Source of the DNA: Candidatus Pacearchaeota archaeon
GTDB taxonomy: Archaea; Nanobdellota; Nanobdellia; Pacearchaeales; GW2011-AR1
DNA: 12,409 nucleotides
Direction: 5' to 3'
Assembly: GCA_003693875.1 (NCBI GenBank)
Contig: RFLO01000028.1
Location: 1 to 12,409 of the forward strand
Below are positions 7,411-12,409 of this stretch, one piece after another. The translations under genes and the position numbers were made by a program. The notes beneath the pieces were generated by a model that had not been told where the DNA came from, ran no database searches, and saw nothing but the letters and a program-made list of their open reading frames with translations. Position 1 is the first letter of the stretch. The number at the start of each line of letters is the position of its first letter.

Positions 7411-8453
7411 GCGGTTCTTGAATTAATCAAAATTCCGATGCTTAAAAGGGAGCAGGCAACGCCGAGAAATAGGATAAACAGGGAAACTGCGTTTGAAAGT
7501 CCCAGAAGAAGTAGGTCTTTGTATGAGATTATAAGGTTAAATGAAAAAATCTGAAATGCGATTTCTTTCATGAATTTTCCTCCTGCAAAGAAAAGAATTG
7601 CAAAGACAACCATTGGTAGAAGCATTCCAGCCAATATAAGAAATATAAAATTGCCCTCTTTTGAACAATTGGATTCTGTATACGGTAGTGCCCCAACTTC
7701 TAAGACTACCCTTACATTGCTGCATGAAACAAATTTTGAGGATATTGCGTGACCTGCTTCGTGAATGCCAATTGTTCCGACAAACACGAAATTAGTAAGA
7801 ATTATCAAAAACAAAAGATGTTTTAGAAATTGAAATGCGATAGTATCGTGGCTCTCCGTTGTATGGTGGATTTCTGGTTTCTTTCTAAGGGTTGATGTAA
7901 AAAAATATGTGAAGGTAAAAAAAGAAACTCCCGATAGGAGGGTCAATGCCGGAATAAGGCGAGAGTTTATTGCAGAAACAAGATAAGCCATAAGAGAAAT
8001 TGTTGCATATGGGATTGGAGTATGTATTATTTTTTGATGGATATTTGAAAAAGAGATAAAAGACAAAACCATTATGAAAAGAGAAAAAGGAATCATAAGA
8101 TGAATATTTGAAAAATTTAGGAGAATCATTGGTACGGCTAAAATGTATGAAATGTATGGGAGGAAAACTTTTTTTGAGTGACTCGTCCTAAAAAGAAGAA
8201 TTGAAATTGCAAGATTTTCAAAAAGAAGTCTTGCAGAGTATATTTGAATAAAATCATTTAGAATAAAATCTAATTTTCCAATTGCCCAAAGAAAGAGTGT
8301 CGCAGAGAAGACAAGATGGGTCAGTGCAATAATTATGAGTGGAAGGTCGCGCTTTTTCAGGTGAGATACAAAGGCTTCCCTTACAAAATGATAGGCCAGA
8401 GCTATGAAAACAAAAAGTGAGGCTATTGAGGCAAATAAAAAAAAGATTTCCAT
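7401..8453 (-). CDS. Polytopic membrane protein with HEAGH motif, M50/site-2-protease-like
   Basis: 350 residues, mostly hydrophobic, with roughly nine or ten membrane segments (for example ~3-23, 37-58, 65-88, 96-112, 118-136, 148-190, 211-235, 267-290, 300-345). The zinc-peptidase motif HEAGH lies at 231-235 within a hydrophobic helix (His231, Glu232, His235), as in the intramembrane site-2 proteases of family M50. A following helix has LAGMLLP (~275), like the conserved Gly/Pro helix of that family. The usual NxxPxxxLDG motif is not clear; N-L-I-I-S-Y-K-D with Asp313 is the best candidate for the third zinc ligand. The long N-terminal set of six or so helices is not part of a minimal M50 core. 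The substrate is unknown; membrane-anchored regulators or surface proteins are possible. The gene is probably monocistronic and leaderless from its own TATA box. Its last 10 bases overlap the MinD gene tail to tail. Confidence 0.82.
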   Translation of the reverse strand: MEIFFLFASIASLFVFIALAYHFVREAFVSHLKKRDLPLIIIALTHLVFSATLFLWAIGKLDFILNDFIQIYSARLLFENLAISILLFRTSHSKKVFLPYISYILAVPMILLNFSNIHLMIPFSLFIMVLSFISFSNIHQKIIHTPIPYATISLMAYLVSAINSRLIPALTLLSGVSFFTFTYFFTSTLRKKPEIHHTTESHDTIAFQFLKHLLFLIILTNFVFVGTIGIHEAGHAISSKFVSCSNVRVVLEVGALPYTESNCSKEGNFIFLILAGMLLPMVVFAILFFAGGKFMKEIAFQIFSFNLIISYKDLLLLGLSNAVSLFILFLGVACSLLSIGILINSRTAYP

Positions 8454-8472
8454 TAAATTTAATCAAAAAAGG

Positions 8473-8482
8473 AATTTAAAAA
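8473..8482 (-). promoter_or_regulatory. TATA-box promoter of the HEAGH membrane-protein gene
   Basis: TTTTTAAATT on the minus strand, with TTTAAA at 8475-8480, is centred about 25 bases before the ATG at 8453. There is no Shine-Dalgarno site, so this is another leaderless arrangement. It lies just downstream of the terminator that ends the preceding operon, which supports independent transcription. Confidence 0.55.
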
Positions 8483-8489
8483 TTTTTAG

Positions 8490-8524
8490 AAAAAAGAAAA
8501 GCCCCCCCCCGCTAAGTTAGGGGG
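8490..8524 (-). terminator. Hairpin plus T-rich terminator after secreted protein A
   Basis: Read on the minus strand, CCCCCTAACTTAGCGGGGG can fold as CCCC-CTAA / TTAG-GGGG with a one-base loop-side C and one bulged base. It is followed by extra G residues and then TTTTCTTTTTT (8490-8500). It lies 12 bases past the stop codon of the secreted-protein gene. The T-rich tract alone would act as an archaeal terminator; the hairpin is the strongest in the window. Confidence 0.6.
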
Positions 8525-8536
8525 ACCTTAAGAGGT

Positions 8537-9253
8537 TTAGTTCAGCTCTATATAAAAGTAGTAGGTTGTTGTTGTCGTGTCTCCATTGTGCCCATCTTCT
8601 AAGACTAGCATTTCAAAGTCGTGTGTCTTGCTGTCAAAACCAGAGAGGTCATCTTCAAGCAATGAAGCGAATACCGTGTTCGTTCCATCATCAAGAAGAA
8701 CTTCCTCAAAATTGCCCGAAACTCCAGCTCCTGTACTATCGTAGACATAAGTTGCCGGACACTGACCTGCGGTAAAGGAGGTTGAGCCAGTAGAGAATGC
8801 CGCGTGGGTGTTAGCGTCCGAAAAAGTTTCGTTTACACCATCTGCATCATTTGCACCGATTCCAAATGCAGATTCAAGAGCCGAGGAGTTTGCTGTCAAA
8901 TTGAAACACTGGATATTCGTCCAGGAAACTGAACTGGAATTTGATGCATAGACCTCTCCTTGCGGTGAGGCAAGCGACCAGTTGTAAAGAACATTTCCTG
9001 AGCCGTCTGTAAGTTCAATTGTTCCTGAAACATTTCCAAAGTAACCCTGCCATGCCTGAGTCAACGAAGATCCTGTAATTGTTAGCTCAGTTACATTTCC
9101 TGCCTGTGCATTTGATGAGCCCGGGGAGGTGGCTGGACCTCTGCTGGAAGTTCCCGCACTCACAACAGAAGCACCGTTAACTTCGGCCGAAACAAGCCCA
9201 ATAGCAGAAAATGCAATAACCAAGGTCGCTAAAAACATTATCGACTTAGTCAT
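8537..9253 (-). CDS. Small secreted protein A, paralogue of protein B
   Basis: 238 residues from the ATG at 9253. An in-frame GTG four codons earlier lies inside the ribosome-binding site and is not a credible start. The signal peptide is residues 1-23, ending VSA. The mature part begins with a Ser/Gly/Pro-rich stretch, then AGNVTEL, WQGYFGNVSGTI, YNWS, SPQGE-x-YAS, Cys116, DGVNETF, Cys165, FEEVLL, THDFEM-x-VLEDGH and a YYFY ending. It looks like an all-beta exported domain with two conserved Cys that could form a disulfide, and it has several N-x-S/T sequons. I know similar proteins only as uncharacterised exported proteins of DPANN-type archaea. The start overlaps the stop of the upstream regulator by 8 bases, so the two are co-translated. 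Protein B, encoded by 10065-10832, aligns along the whole mature length. Confidence 0.88.
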   Translation of the reverse strand: MTKSIMFLATLVIAFSAIGLVSAEVNGASVVSAGTSSRGPATSPGSSNAQAGNVTELTITGSSLTQAWQGYFGNVSGTIELTDGSGNVLYNWSLASPQGEVYASNSSSVSWTNIQCFNLTANSSALESAFGIGANDADGVNETFSDANTHAAFSTGSTSFTAGQCPATYVYDSTGAGVSGNFEEVLLDDGTNTVFASLLEDDLSGFDSKTHDFEMLVLEDGHNGDTTTTTYYFYIELN

Positions 9254-9878
9254 CTTTATTGTCACCTCCTTTCAGAAGAATATTATTCTTAAAAAGCTCG
9301 GAAGGGTCATAGATTGGAACAAAAAATTCCGCTCCAATCACAGAAAGCTTTTCGATTGATGAAATCACTTCTGCTTCAAGTGGTTCTCCGAGCTTTTTTA
9401 GAATATTGTTTATTTTTTGAGTTAGTTTCTTTTCTTCTGACAAGATGTATGCTTTTGGAATAATGTCTTTTAGACAGATGTAGATTCCGTTAATTTCCTC
9501 AAGAGAATCGTCTATTGCCCAAAAAAACTTTTCAATTATTCGTTGGACTCTTGCGTCTTTTATTGACCAGATTTTCAAGATTATTTTGTTTTCGCGTGAA
9601 AGGTCAATCGTTTGTTTTTTTGAAAACTCGTGAGAAAGAGGGATTATGTATGCAATTTCCTTTGAAAGAGAAAAGATTGTTCTTGGCTTTCCTTTCTCGA
9701 CAGCTCCGGTTCTTTCCTTTTTAACGAGCCCTGCTGCCTCAAGAAGCTTTAGTTGTTGGCTCACAAAGGAGACGGTTGTTTTTATTTCGCCTGCAATTTC
9801 AATGGGGGATGATGGCTTTTTAGCGATTATTTGGAGAATGTCCCACCTTGGGGACGATAAAAAGGAATCTAGCTCCAT
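9246..9878 (-). CDS. ArsR-like winged-helix transcriptional regulator
   Basis: 210 residues from the ATG at 9878; an upstream in-frame GTG (9893) lies within the Shine-Dalgarno site and is rejected. Residues ~3-75 form a winged helix-turn-helix: SPRWDILQIIAKKPSSP (helix 1), IEIAGEI (helix 2), TTVSFVSQQLKLLEAAGLV (recognition helix, ~34-52) and a basic wing with KKERTGAVEKGKPR. This matches ArsR/HTH_20-type regulators. No Cys pair typical of metal-sensing ArsR proteins is present in the DNA-binding domain. The C-terminal ~130 residues are alpha/beta and of unknown role, perhaps sensing or dimerisation; GIYICLKDIIPKAYIL is the most hydrophobic part. It is first in an operon with secreted protein A and overlaps its start, so it probably controls that gene and itself through the palindrome upstream. 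Confidence 0.85.
   Translation of the reverse strand: MELDSFLSSPRWDILQIIAKKPSSPIEIAGEIKTTVSFVSQQLKLLEAAGLVKKERTGAVEKGKPRTIFSLSKEIAYIIPLSHEFSKKQTIDLSRENKIILKIWSIKDARVQRIIEKFFWAIDDSLEEINGIYICLKDIIPKAYILSEEKKLTQKINNILKKLGEPLEAEVISSIEKLSVIGAEFFVPIYDPSELFKNNILLKGGDNKDD
9262..9270 (-). promoter_or_regulatory. Strong Shine-Dalgarno site of secreted protein A
   Basis: AGGAGGTGA, a full match to the 16S anti-Shine-Dalgarno core, ends 8 bases before the ATG at 9253. It lies inside the last codons of the regulator gene and contains the in-frame GTG at 9265, which would otherwise extend the reading frame. The site decides the start in favour of 9253. Confidence 0.85.
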
Positions 9879-9889
9879 AGCAGATTGAT

Positions 9890-9898
9890 TCACCTCCT
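9890..9898 (-). promoter_or_regulatory. Strong Shine-Dalgarno site of the ArsR-like regulator
   Basis: AGGAGGTGA lies 11 bases before the ATG at 9878. It contains an in-frame GTG at 9893, the same trap as in the downstream gene. The site falls at the predicted 5' end of the mRNA, giving a leader of about 20 bases. Confidence 0.75.
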
Positions 9899-9919
9899 AA
9901 TAGGATTATTGAGAGTAGC

Positions 9920-9929
9920 TATTTAAATG
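9920..9929 (-). promoter_or_regulatory. TATA-box promoter of the regulator/secreted-protein A operon
   Basis: CATTTAAATA on the minus strand, preceded by an A-rich BRE-like stretch. Its centre near 9924 predicts transcription start near 9898, just at the Shine-Dalgarno site. Unlike the leaderless genes in this window, this operon therefore has a short leader with a strong ribosome-binding site. Confidence 0.55.
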
Positions 9930-9933
9930 TTTT

Positions 9934-9952
9934 GTTAACTTAATTAATTAAC
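9934..9952. promoter_or_regulatory. Candidate operator: AT-rich imperfect palindrome
   Basis: GTTAACTTAATTAATTAAC pairs 7 of 9 positions around its centre and lies just upstream of the TATA box of the regulator operon. A related TTAATTAATTA tract occurs near 10040-10052, at the end of the neighbouring operon. In an AT-rich intergenic region such a palindrome can arise by chance, so this is a modest-confidence call for a binding site of the ArsR-like protein or another activator. Confidence 0.35.
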
Positions 9953-10064
9953 GAGAATAATCAAAATAAAAAGAAAATTAAACACTCTAACAAATTAAAA
10001 AGATTAAAATGTTAAATAATCTAAAAAATTTATTAGACTAATTAATTAATTACTTAAATTAAAC
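9953..10064 (-). terminator. AT-rich intergenic stretch with T-tracts, likely terminator of the four-gene operon
   Basis: About 110 bases downstream of the stop of secreted protein B hold no open frame or RNA-like fold. On the minus strand they contain several T-rich runs (for example AATTTTTTAG near 10022-10031, CTTTTTAATTTG near 9995-10006 and TTTTCTTTTTATTTT near 9963-9977). Such oligo-T tracts are the usual archaeal termination signals. No strong hairpin is visible. Confidence 0.45.
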
Positions 10065-10832
10065 CTATTCAAGCTCAACGTAAAAGTAATAGGTTGTAGT
10101 TGACGTGTCTGTTCCGTGGCCATCCTCTAAAACCATCATCTCAAAATCGTGGGTCCTTCCATCAAAGCCCAGGATATCTTCATCAAGGATTGCTGTGAAA
10201 ATGACTGCCCTTGTTGTTGGTTCGTAAAGCAAAACTTCTTCAAATTTGTTGTTTTCTCCGGTTCCGGCATCGGTAAAAATTCTTGTGTTCTGGCATTCCC
10301 CCTCTGAAAATGCCAAATTTCCGGTGTAAAAGGGGTCATGCGTCCCAGCTCCTTTCAAATTGAAGGTCTCGTTTACGCCGTCAACATCTCTTGATGAAAT
10401 GTTAAACTCGGACTCAAGCTGCGTTAAGTTCTTTCCGTGAAGGCTTGTTGCACCGGCTTGTGCAGTGTCCTCTGCGTAGGTGCCATCAGCCGTGAAGTTA
10501 AAACATTGCACGTAGCTCCACGCAATTGAGTCGTTTGTTGAAGCGTAGATTTCTCCTTGGGGGGAGGCATCTGACCAATTGTAAAAAACGTTGTCATTTG
10601 CATCGGTTAGTTGAATGGTTCCTGTAACATTTCCAAAATAGCCCTGCCACGACTGAGTTATTGAAAAACCCTGAATATTTAACTCCGTTACATTTCCTGC
10701 CTGTGCCTGGACAGAAGTAGGAGAATCTGCCGGAGAACGCGAGCTACTTACAACAGAAAGATTTGCCCCAAAGGGAAGGGCAACTGCAAGAGGCAAGATT
10801 AAAACTAAAAAAAATAGCAAAAGCTTTTTCAT
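10065..10832 (-). CDS. Small secreted protein B, paralogue of protein A
   Basis: 255 residues with an N-terminal signal peptide (MKKLLLFFLVLILPLAVA, cleavage near 18-23). The mature part aligns with protein A: SRSPADSP against SRGPATSP, AGNVTELNI, QSWQGYFGNVTGTIQLTD, YNWSDASPQGEIYAS, Cys110, DVDGVNETF, Cys180, FEEVLLY, THDFEMMVLEDGHGTD and YYFYVELE. It carries an insertion of about 17 residues (roughly 115-135) after the first Cys, absent in A. Both Cys positions are conserved, so a disulfide is plausible. Several N-x-S/T sequons suggest glycosylation. It is the last gene of a four-gene operon and starts within an ATGA overlap with the coiled-coil gene. It has no strong Shine-Dalgarno motif, so translation should depend on coupling. 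The function is unknown; it is probably an envelope component. Confidence 0.88.
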   Translation of the reverse strand: MKKLLLFFLVLILPLAVALPFGANLSVVSSSRSPADSPTSVQAQAGNVTELNIQGFSITQSWQGYFGNVTGTIQLTDANDNVFYNWSDASPQGEIYASTNDSIAWSYVQCFNFTADGTYAEDTAQAGATSLHGKNLTQLESEFNISSRDVDGVNETFNLKGAGTHDPFYTGNLAFSEGECQNTRIFTDAGTGENNKFEEVLLYEPTTRAVIFTAILDEDILGFDGRTHDFEMMVLEDGHGTDTSTTTYYFYVELE

Positions 10833-11659
10833 TTTATACTTTCCATAATGAGCTTTAGTTGCTCAATATCTTTGGACAAGGCTGTTTTTTTCTGCAAGTC
10901 GTTTAACGAATTTATGTATGTTTGAAGTTTTGACATAATCTTATCAATTTCACTTTTTTCTGCCAGGTTGCCTATCTTTGTCTTAACAAATTCTATGTCC
11001 TTGGAGTTTTGTTCAAGAGTTGTCTTTAAATCTTCTAATTCCGACTTGAATGAATCAAGATCCTGAATTCTTGTCCTGATTTCGCCATACATTGTTTGGA
11101 CTTTGTCTGTTTGCGTGTTTATCTTGCCTTCAATTTTTTTTATTTCAATTAATTCCTGTTTTACTTCCTCGCTTAACTTTATGACCTCTTCTACTCCTCT
11201 GAAAAATTCTATTTTTTTTCTTGTTTCTCCAAGCTCGTCAAGAATGCGTTTCATAATTGCTTCGTTTCCCTCAATGTTTGCTTTAAGAGCCTCAATTTTA
11301 ACTTCTTGTTTTTGAACCTCTGTCATGAGTTTTTCTGGCTGAACTGATGCGACCAGATCTGCTGATTTTGTGGCTTTTAGTTCAATTTCTTGAATTGTTC
11401 TGTCGCGCTCCAGGATCATTGAACGCAACTCGCCAATTTGCTCACTTATCCTGGTAAACCTTTCTGAAAAGGAGGAACGGACTTCCTTGAAAGCTTCCTG
11501 TCCTGCCTTTAATTTTTCTATTTCTGTTTTAAGCTTAACTATGTCGGATGAAGCATTTTCTGATATTTTTATTGGTTCTTCCTTTGGCTTCTGCTCGCTT
11601 GGCTCTTCCGAACTTTCTTGTTCTGGATTTTCTTTTTTCTTTCTTAGGAAGCCGAACAT
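10829..11659 (-). CDS. Long coiled-coil protein, cytosolic, function unknown
   Basis: 276 residues. It starts MFGFLRKKKE, followed by a Glu/Pro/Ser/Lys-rich disordered stretch (~10-35) and then almost continuous heptad-like helix (~36-110 and ~118-276), rich in Glu, Lys, Leu and Ile. No signal peptide or membrane span is visible; the short hydrophobic start could touch the membrane. A GAGGAG ribosome-binding motif about 8 bases before the ATG supports the start. It overlaps the upstream basic protein by 16 bases and the secreted protein B by 4 bases (ATGA). The heptads and operon place recall cytosolic accessory coiled coils of archaeal surface machines (for example the archaellum FlaC/ArlC type), but no diagnostic motif is visible and that comparison is weak. 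Confidence 0.85.
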   Translation of the reverse strand: MFGFLRKKKENPEQESSEEPSEQKPKEEPIKISENASSDIVKLKTEIEKLKAGQEAFKEVRSSFSERFTRISEQIGELRSMILERDRTIQEIELKATKSADLVASVQPEKLMTEVQKQEVKIEALKANIEGNEAIMKRILDELGETRKKIEFFRGVEEVIKLSEEVKQELIEIKKIEGKINTQTDKVQTMYGEIRTRIQDLDSFKSELEDLKTTLEQNSKDIEFVKTKIGNLAEKSEIDKIMSKLQTYINSLNDLQKKTALSKDIEQLKLIMESIK

Positions 11660-11973
11660 TTTGAGAGCTCCTCTTCAATTTCTTCGATTAGTTTTTTTAC
11701 GGCTGAATAATCTTGCTTGCTGTGCGAAGTTTCAAGGAGTTTTATCTTAGCAGACAAAAGGGATAATCTTGCTTCAAGTTTAAGCGACCTCTTTTTTGGG
11801 CAATTGGATTCAAAGTCCATTGCTTTAAGTTTTAATAATGAAGCAACAAGATATTTTAAACCTTCTGTTCTTTGTTCTGGATCTTTTATTTTTTTTAATT
11901 TCTTTATGTGGCTTCTGTCGATTATTCCTGCCTTTCTTGCCATACGCTTTATTCTTCTAAATTCCCTTCGCAT
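11644..11973 (-). CDS. Small basic helical protein, unknown
   Basis: 109 residues. The N-terminal half is strongly basic (MRREFRRIKRMARKAG, then SHIKKLKKIKD), and the C-terminal half is helical with heptad-like Leu/Ile and an acidic EEIEEEL segment. There is no signal peptide or membrane segment. A GGTGG motif 7-9 bases upstream of the ATG at 11973 supports the start. The gene overlaps the winged-helix gene by 17 bases at its start and the coiled-coil gene by 16 bases at its end, so it is locked into the operon. Charge and helicity suggest a nucleic-acid-binding or scaffolding partner of the coiled-coil protein, but no family is recognised. Confidence 0.75.
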   Translation of the reverse strand: MRREFRRIKRMARKAGIIDRSHIKKLKKIKDPEQRTEGLKYLVASLLKLKAMDFESNCPKKRSLKLEARLSLLSAKIKLLETSHSKQDYSAVKKLIEEIEEELSKCSAS

Positions 11974-12181
11974 TGTGAATCCACCTTATGCCTTTCAGGC
12001 TTACAGAAATTTTGCGGCTTTCTTCGAGGTATTCAAGAATCTGAACAAGTGTGTTATGATTTACTTTTTTTGGAAGCTTTTTTTTGAGGCTTGCTACACT
12101 TATCGGAGTTTTGGAATTTCTTTCAAGAGTTCTTTCAACCATCCGAATTGTTCTTAGCGTTGGATATGATTTTATTTTCAT
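11957..12181 (-). CDS. Small winged-helix DNA-binding protein (probable operon regulator)
   Basis: 74 residues, almost entirely a winged helix-turn-helix: helix 1 TLRTIRMVERTLERN (8-22), helix 2 SVASLKKKLP (28-37), recognition helix NHNTLVQILEYLEESRKI (41-58) and a short beta wing ISVSLKGIRWI (58-68). It resembles the small stand-alone archaeal HTH proteins that control neighbouring genes. It is the first gene of the operon leading to secreted protein B. The start at 12181 sits inside one of two palindromic 17-bp repeats, so the protein could repress its own operon. No Shine-Dalgarno motif is seen; a short or absent leader is likely. Confidence 0.78.
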   Translation of the reverse strand: MKIKSYPTLRTIRMVERTLERNSKTPISVASLKKKLPKKVNHNTLVQILEYLEESRKISVSLKGIRWIHNAKGI

Positions 12182-12216
12182 AACTAATAGTTATTAACTC
12201 ATAACTAATAGTTATT
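12179..12216. promoter_or_regulatory. Paired palindromic operator-like repeats over the operon start
   Basis: Two identical 17-bp copies of CATAACTAATAGTTATT lie at 12179-12195 and 12200-12216, 21 bp apart centre to centre (two DNA turns). The inner 15 bases are an odd-centred palindrome (ATAACT-AAT-AGTTAT). The proximal copy overlaps the ATG of the winged-helix gene. The distal copy lies where a TATA box or transcription start would be; TATA candidates are TTAAATAC near 12222-12229 and TTAAAAATA near 12213-12221. Same-face, start-blocking sites of this kind are the classic layout for an archaeal repressor. Confidence 0.7.
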
Positions 12217-12246
12217 TTTAAGTATTTAAGATTTTGGGTTATAAAA

Positions 12247-12409
12247 TCAGGCCGTGTTTTTCTTAGGTTCTTTTTTCTTTTCTGACTGCTTGTCCTTGTC
12301 TGGACTTTCTTTTGGCTTTTCTTCTGGCTTTTTCTTTTCTTCTGGCTTAAACTCTTCAATAGCTTTTACCATCTCTTCCTTTGATTTTATGCCCTTTAGT
12401 TTTTCAGCG
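12247..12409 (-). CDS. C-terminal tail of an unidentified protein (partial)
   Basis: The last 53 residues of a minus-strand gene entering from the right edge, ending at TGA (12247-12249). They begin AEKLKGIKSKEEMVKAIEEF, a helical segment, and continue as a disordered Lys/Glu/Pro tail (KPEEKKKPEEKPKESPDK and so on). Neighbouring bases use Lys and Glu codons like the rest of the window. The identity cannot be told from the tail. The 65 bases between its stop and the next start hold the operator repeats, so it is probably a separate transcription unit. Confidence 0.7.
   Translation of the reverse strand, partial: AEKLKGIKSKEEMVKAIEEFKPEEKKKPEEKPKESPDKDKQSEKKKEPKKNTA

Noticed and set aside
9254..9265. 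GTG start for secreted protein A
   Set aside because: The GTG is part of the AGGAGGTGA ribosome-binding site for the ATG at 9253.
9899..10064. Possible small RNA or tRNA in the intergenic gap
   Set aside because: The stretch is extremely AT-rich with no stable fold, no tRNA-like arms and no box motifs seen.
12135..12359. Minus-strand Lys/Ser-rich frame of 74 codons near the right edge
   Set aside because: It is out of frame with the partial gene ending at 12247, runs through the operator repeats, and overlaps the winged-helix gene start.

Overview
The window looks like a piece of an AT-rich archaeal genome, most likely a DPANN-type lineage (Woesearchaeota/Pacearchaeota-like). This is inferred from sequence style, not from a marker gene. 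The evidence is: TATA boxes placed about 25 bases before several start codons with no Shine-Dalgarno site (leaderless genes), a MinD/ParA ATPase of archaeal type, secreted proteins rich in N-glycosylation sequons, a large surface protein built from Ig-like, DUF2341 and LamG-like parts, and small winged-helix regulators. No rRNA, tRNA, CRISPR array, transposase or phage gene was seen.

Layout. (1) Bases 1-6254, minus strand: half of the window is one uninterrupted reading frame, the first ~2084 residues of a giant exported surface protein whose C-terminus lies beyond the left edge. (2) Bases 6255-6346: a compact divergent promoter region with two back-to-back TATA boxes. (3) Bases 6347-7410, plus strand: a two-gene operon encoding a small DUF5752-like protein and a MinD/ParA ATPase, joined by a one-base stop/start overlap. 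(4) Bases 7401-8453, minus strand: a polytopic membrane protein with an HEAGH motif (site-2-protease/M50-like). Its stop codon converges on, and overlaps, the end of the MinD gene. (5) Bases 8537-9878, minus strand: a two-gene operon with an ArsR-like winged-helix regulator followed by a small secreted protein (copy A), closed by a G/C hairpin terminator. (6) Bases 10065-12181, minus strand: a four-gene overlapping operon with a small winged-helix protein, a basic helical protein, a long coiled-coil protein and a second secreted protein (copy B, paralogous to copy A). It is preceded by a pair of 17-bp palindromic repeats 21 bp apart lying over the start of the first gene. (7) Bases 12247-12409, minus strand: the Lys/Glu/Pro-rich C-terminal tail of an unidentified protein.

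How the parts may work together. The common theme is the cell envelope: a giant modular adhesin-like protein, two related exported proteins each placed under its own DNA-binding protein, an intramembrane-protease-like protein and a cytosolic spatial-organisation ATPase. The two regulator/secreted-protein modules suggest that the paralogues are expressed under different conditions. The idea that this is one surface-remodelling locus is an inference from gene proximity. The individual domain calls rest on visible motifs.
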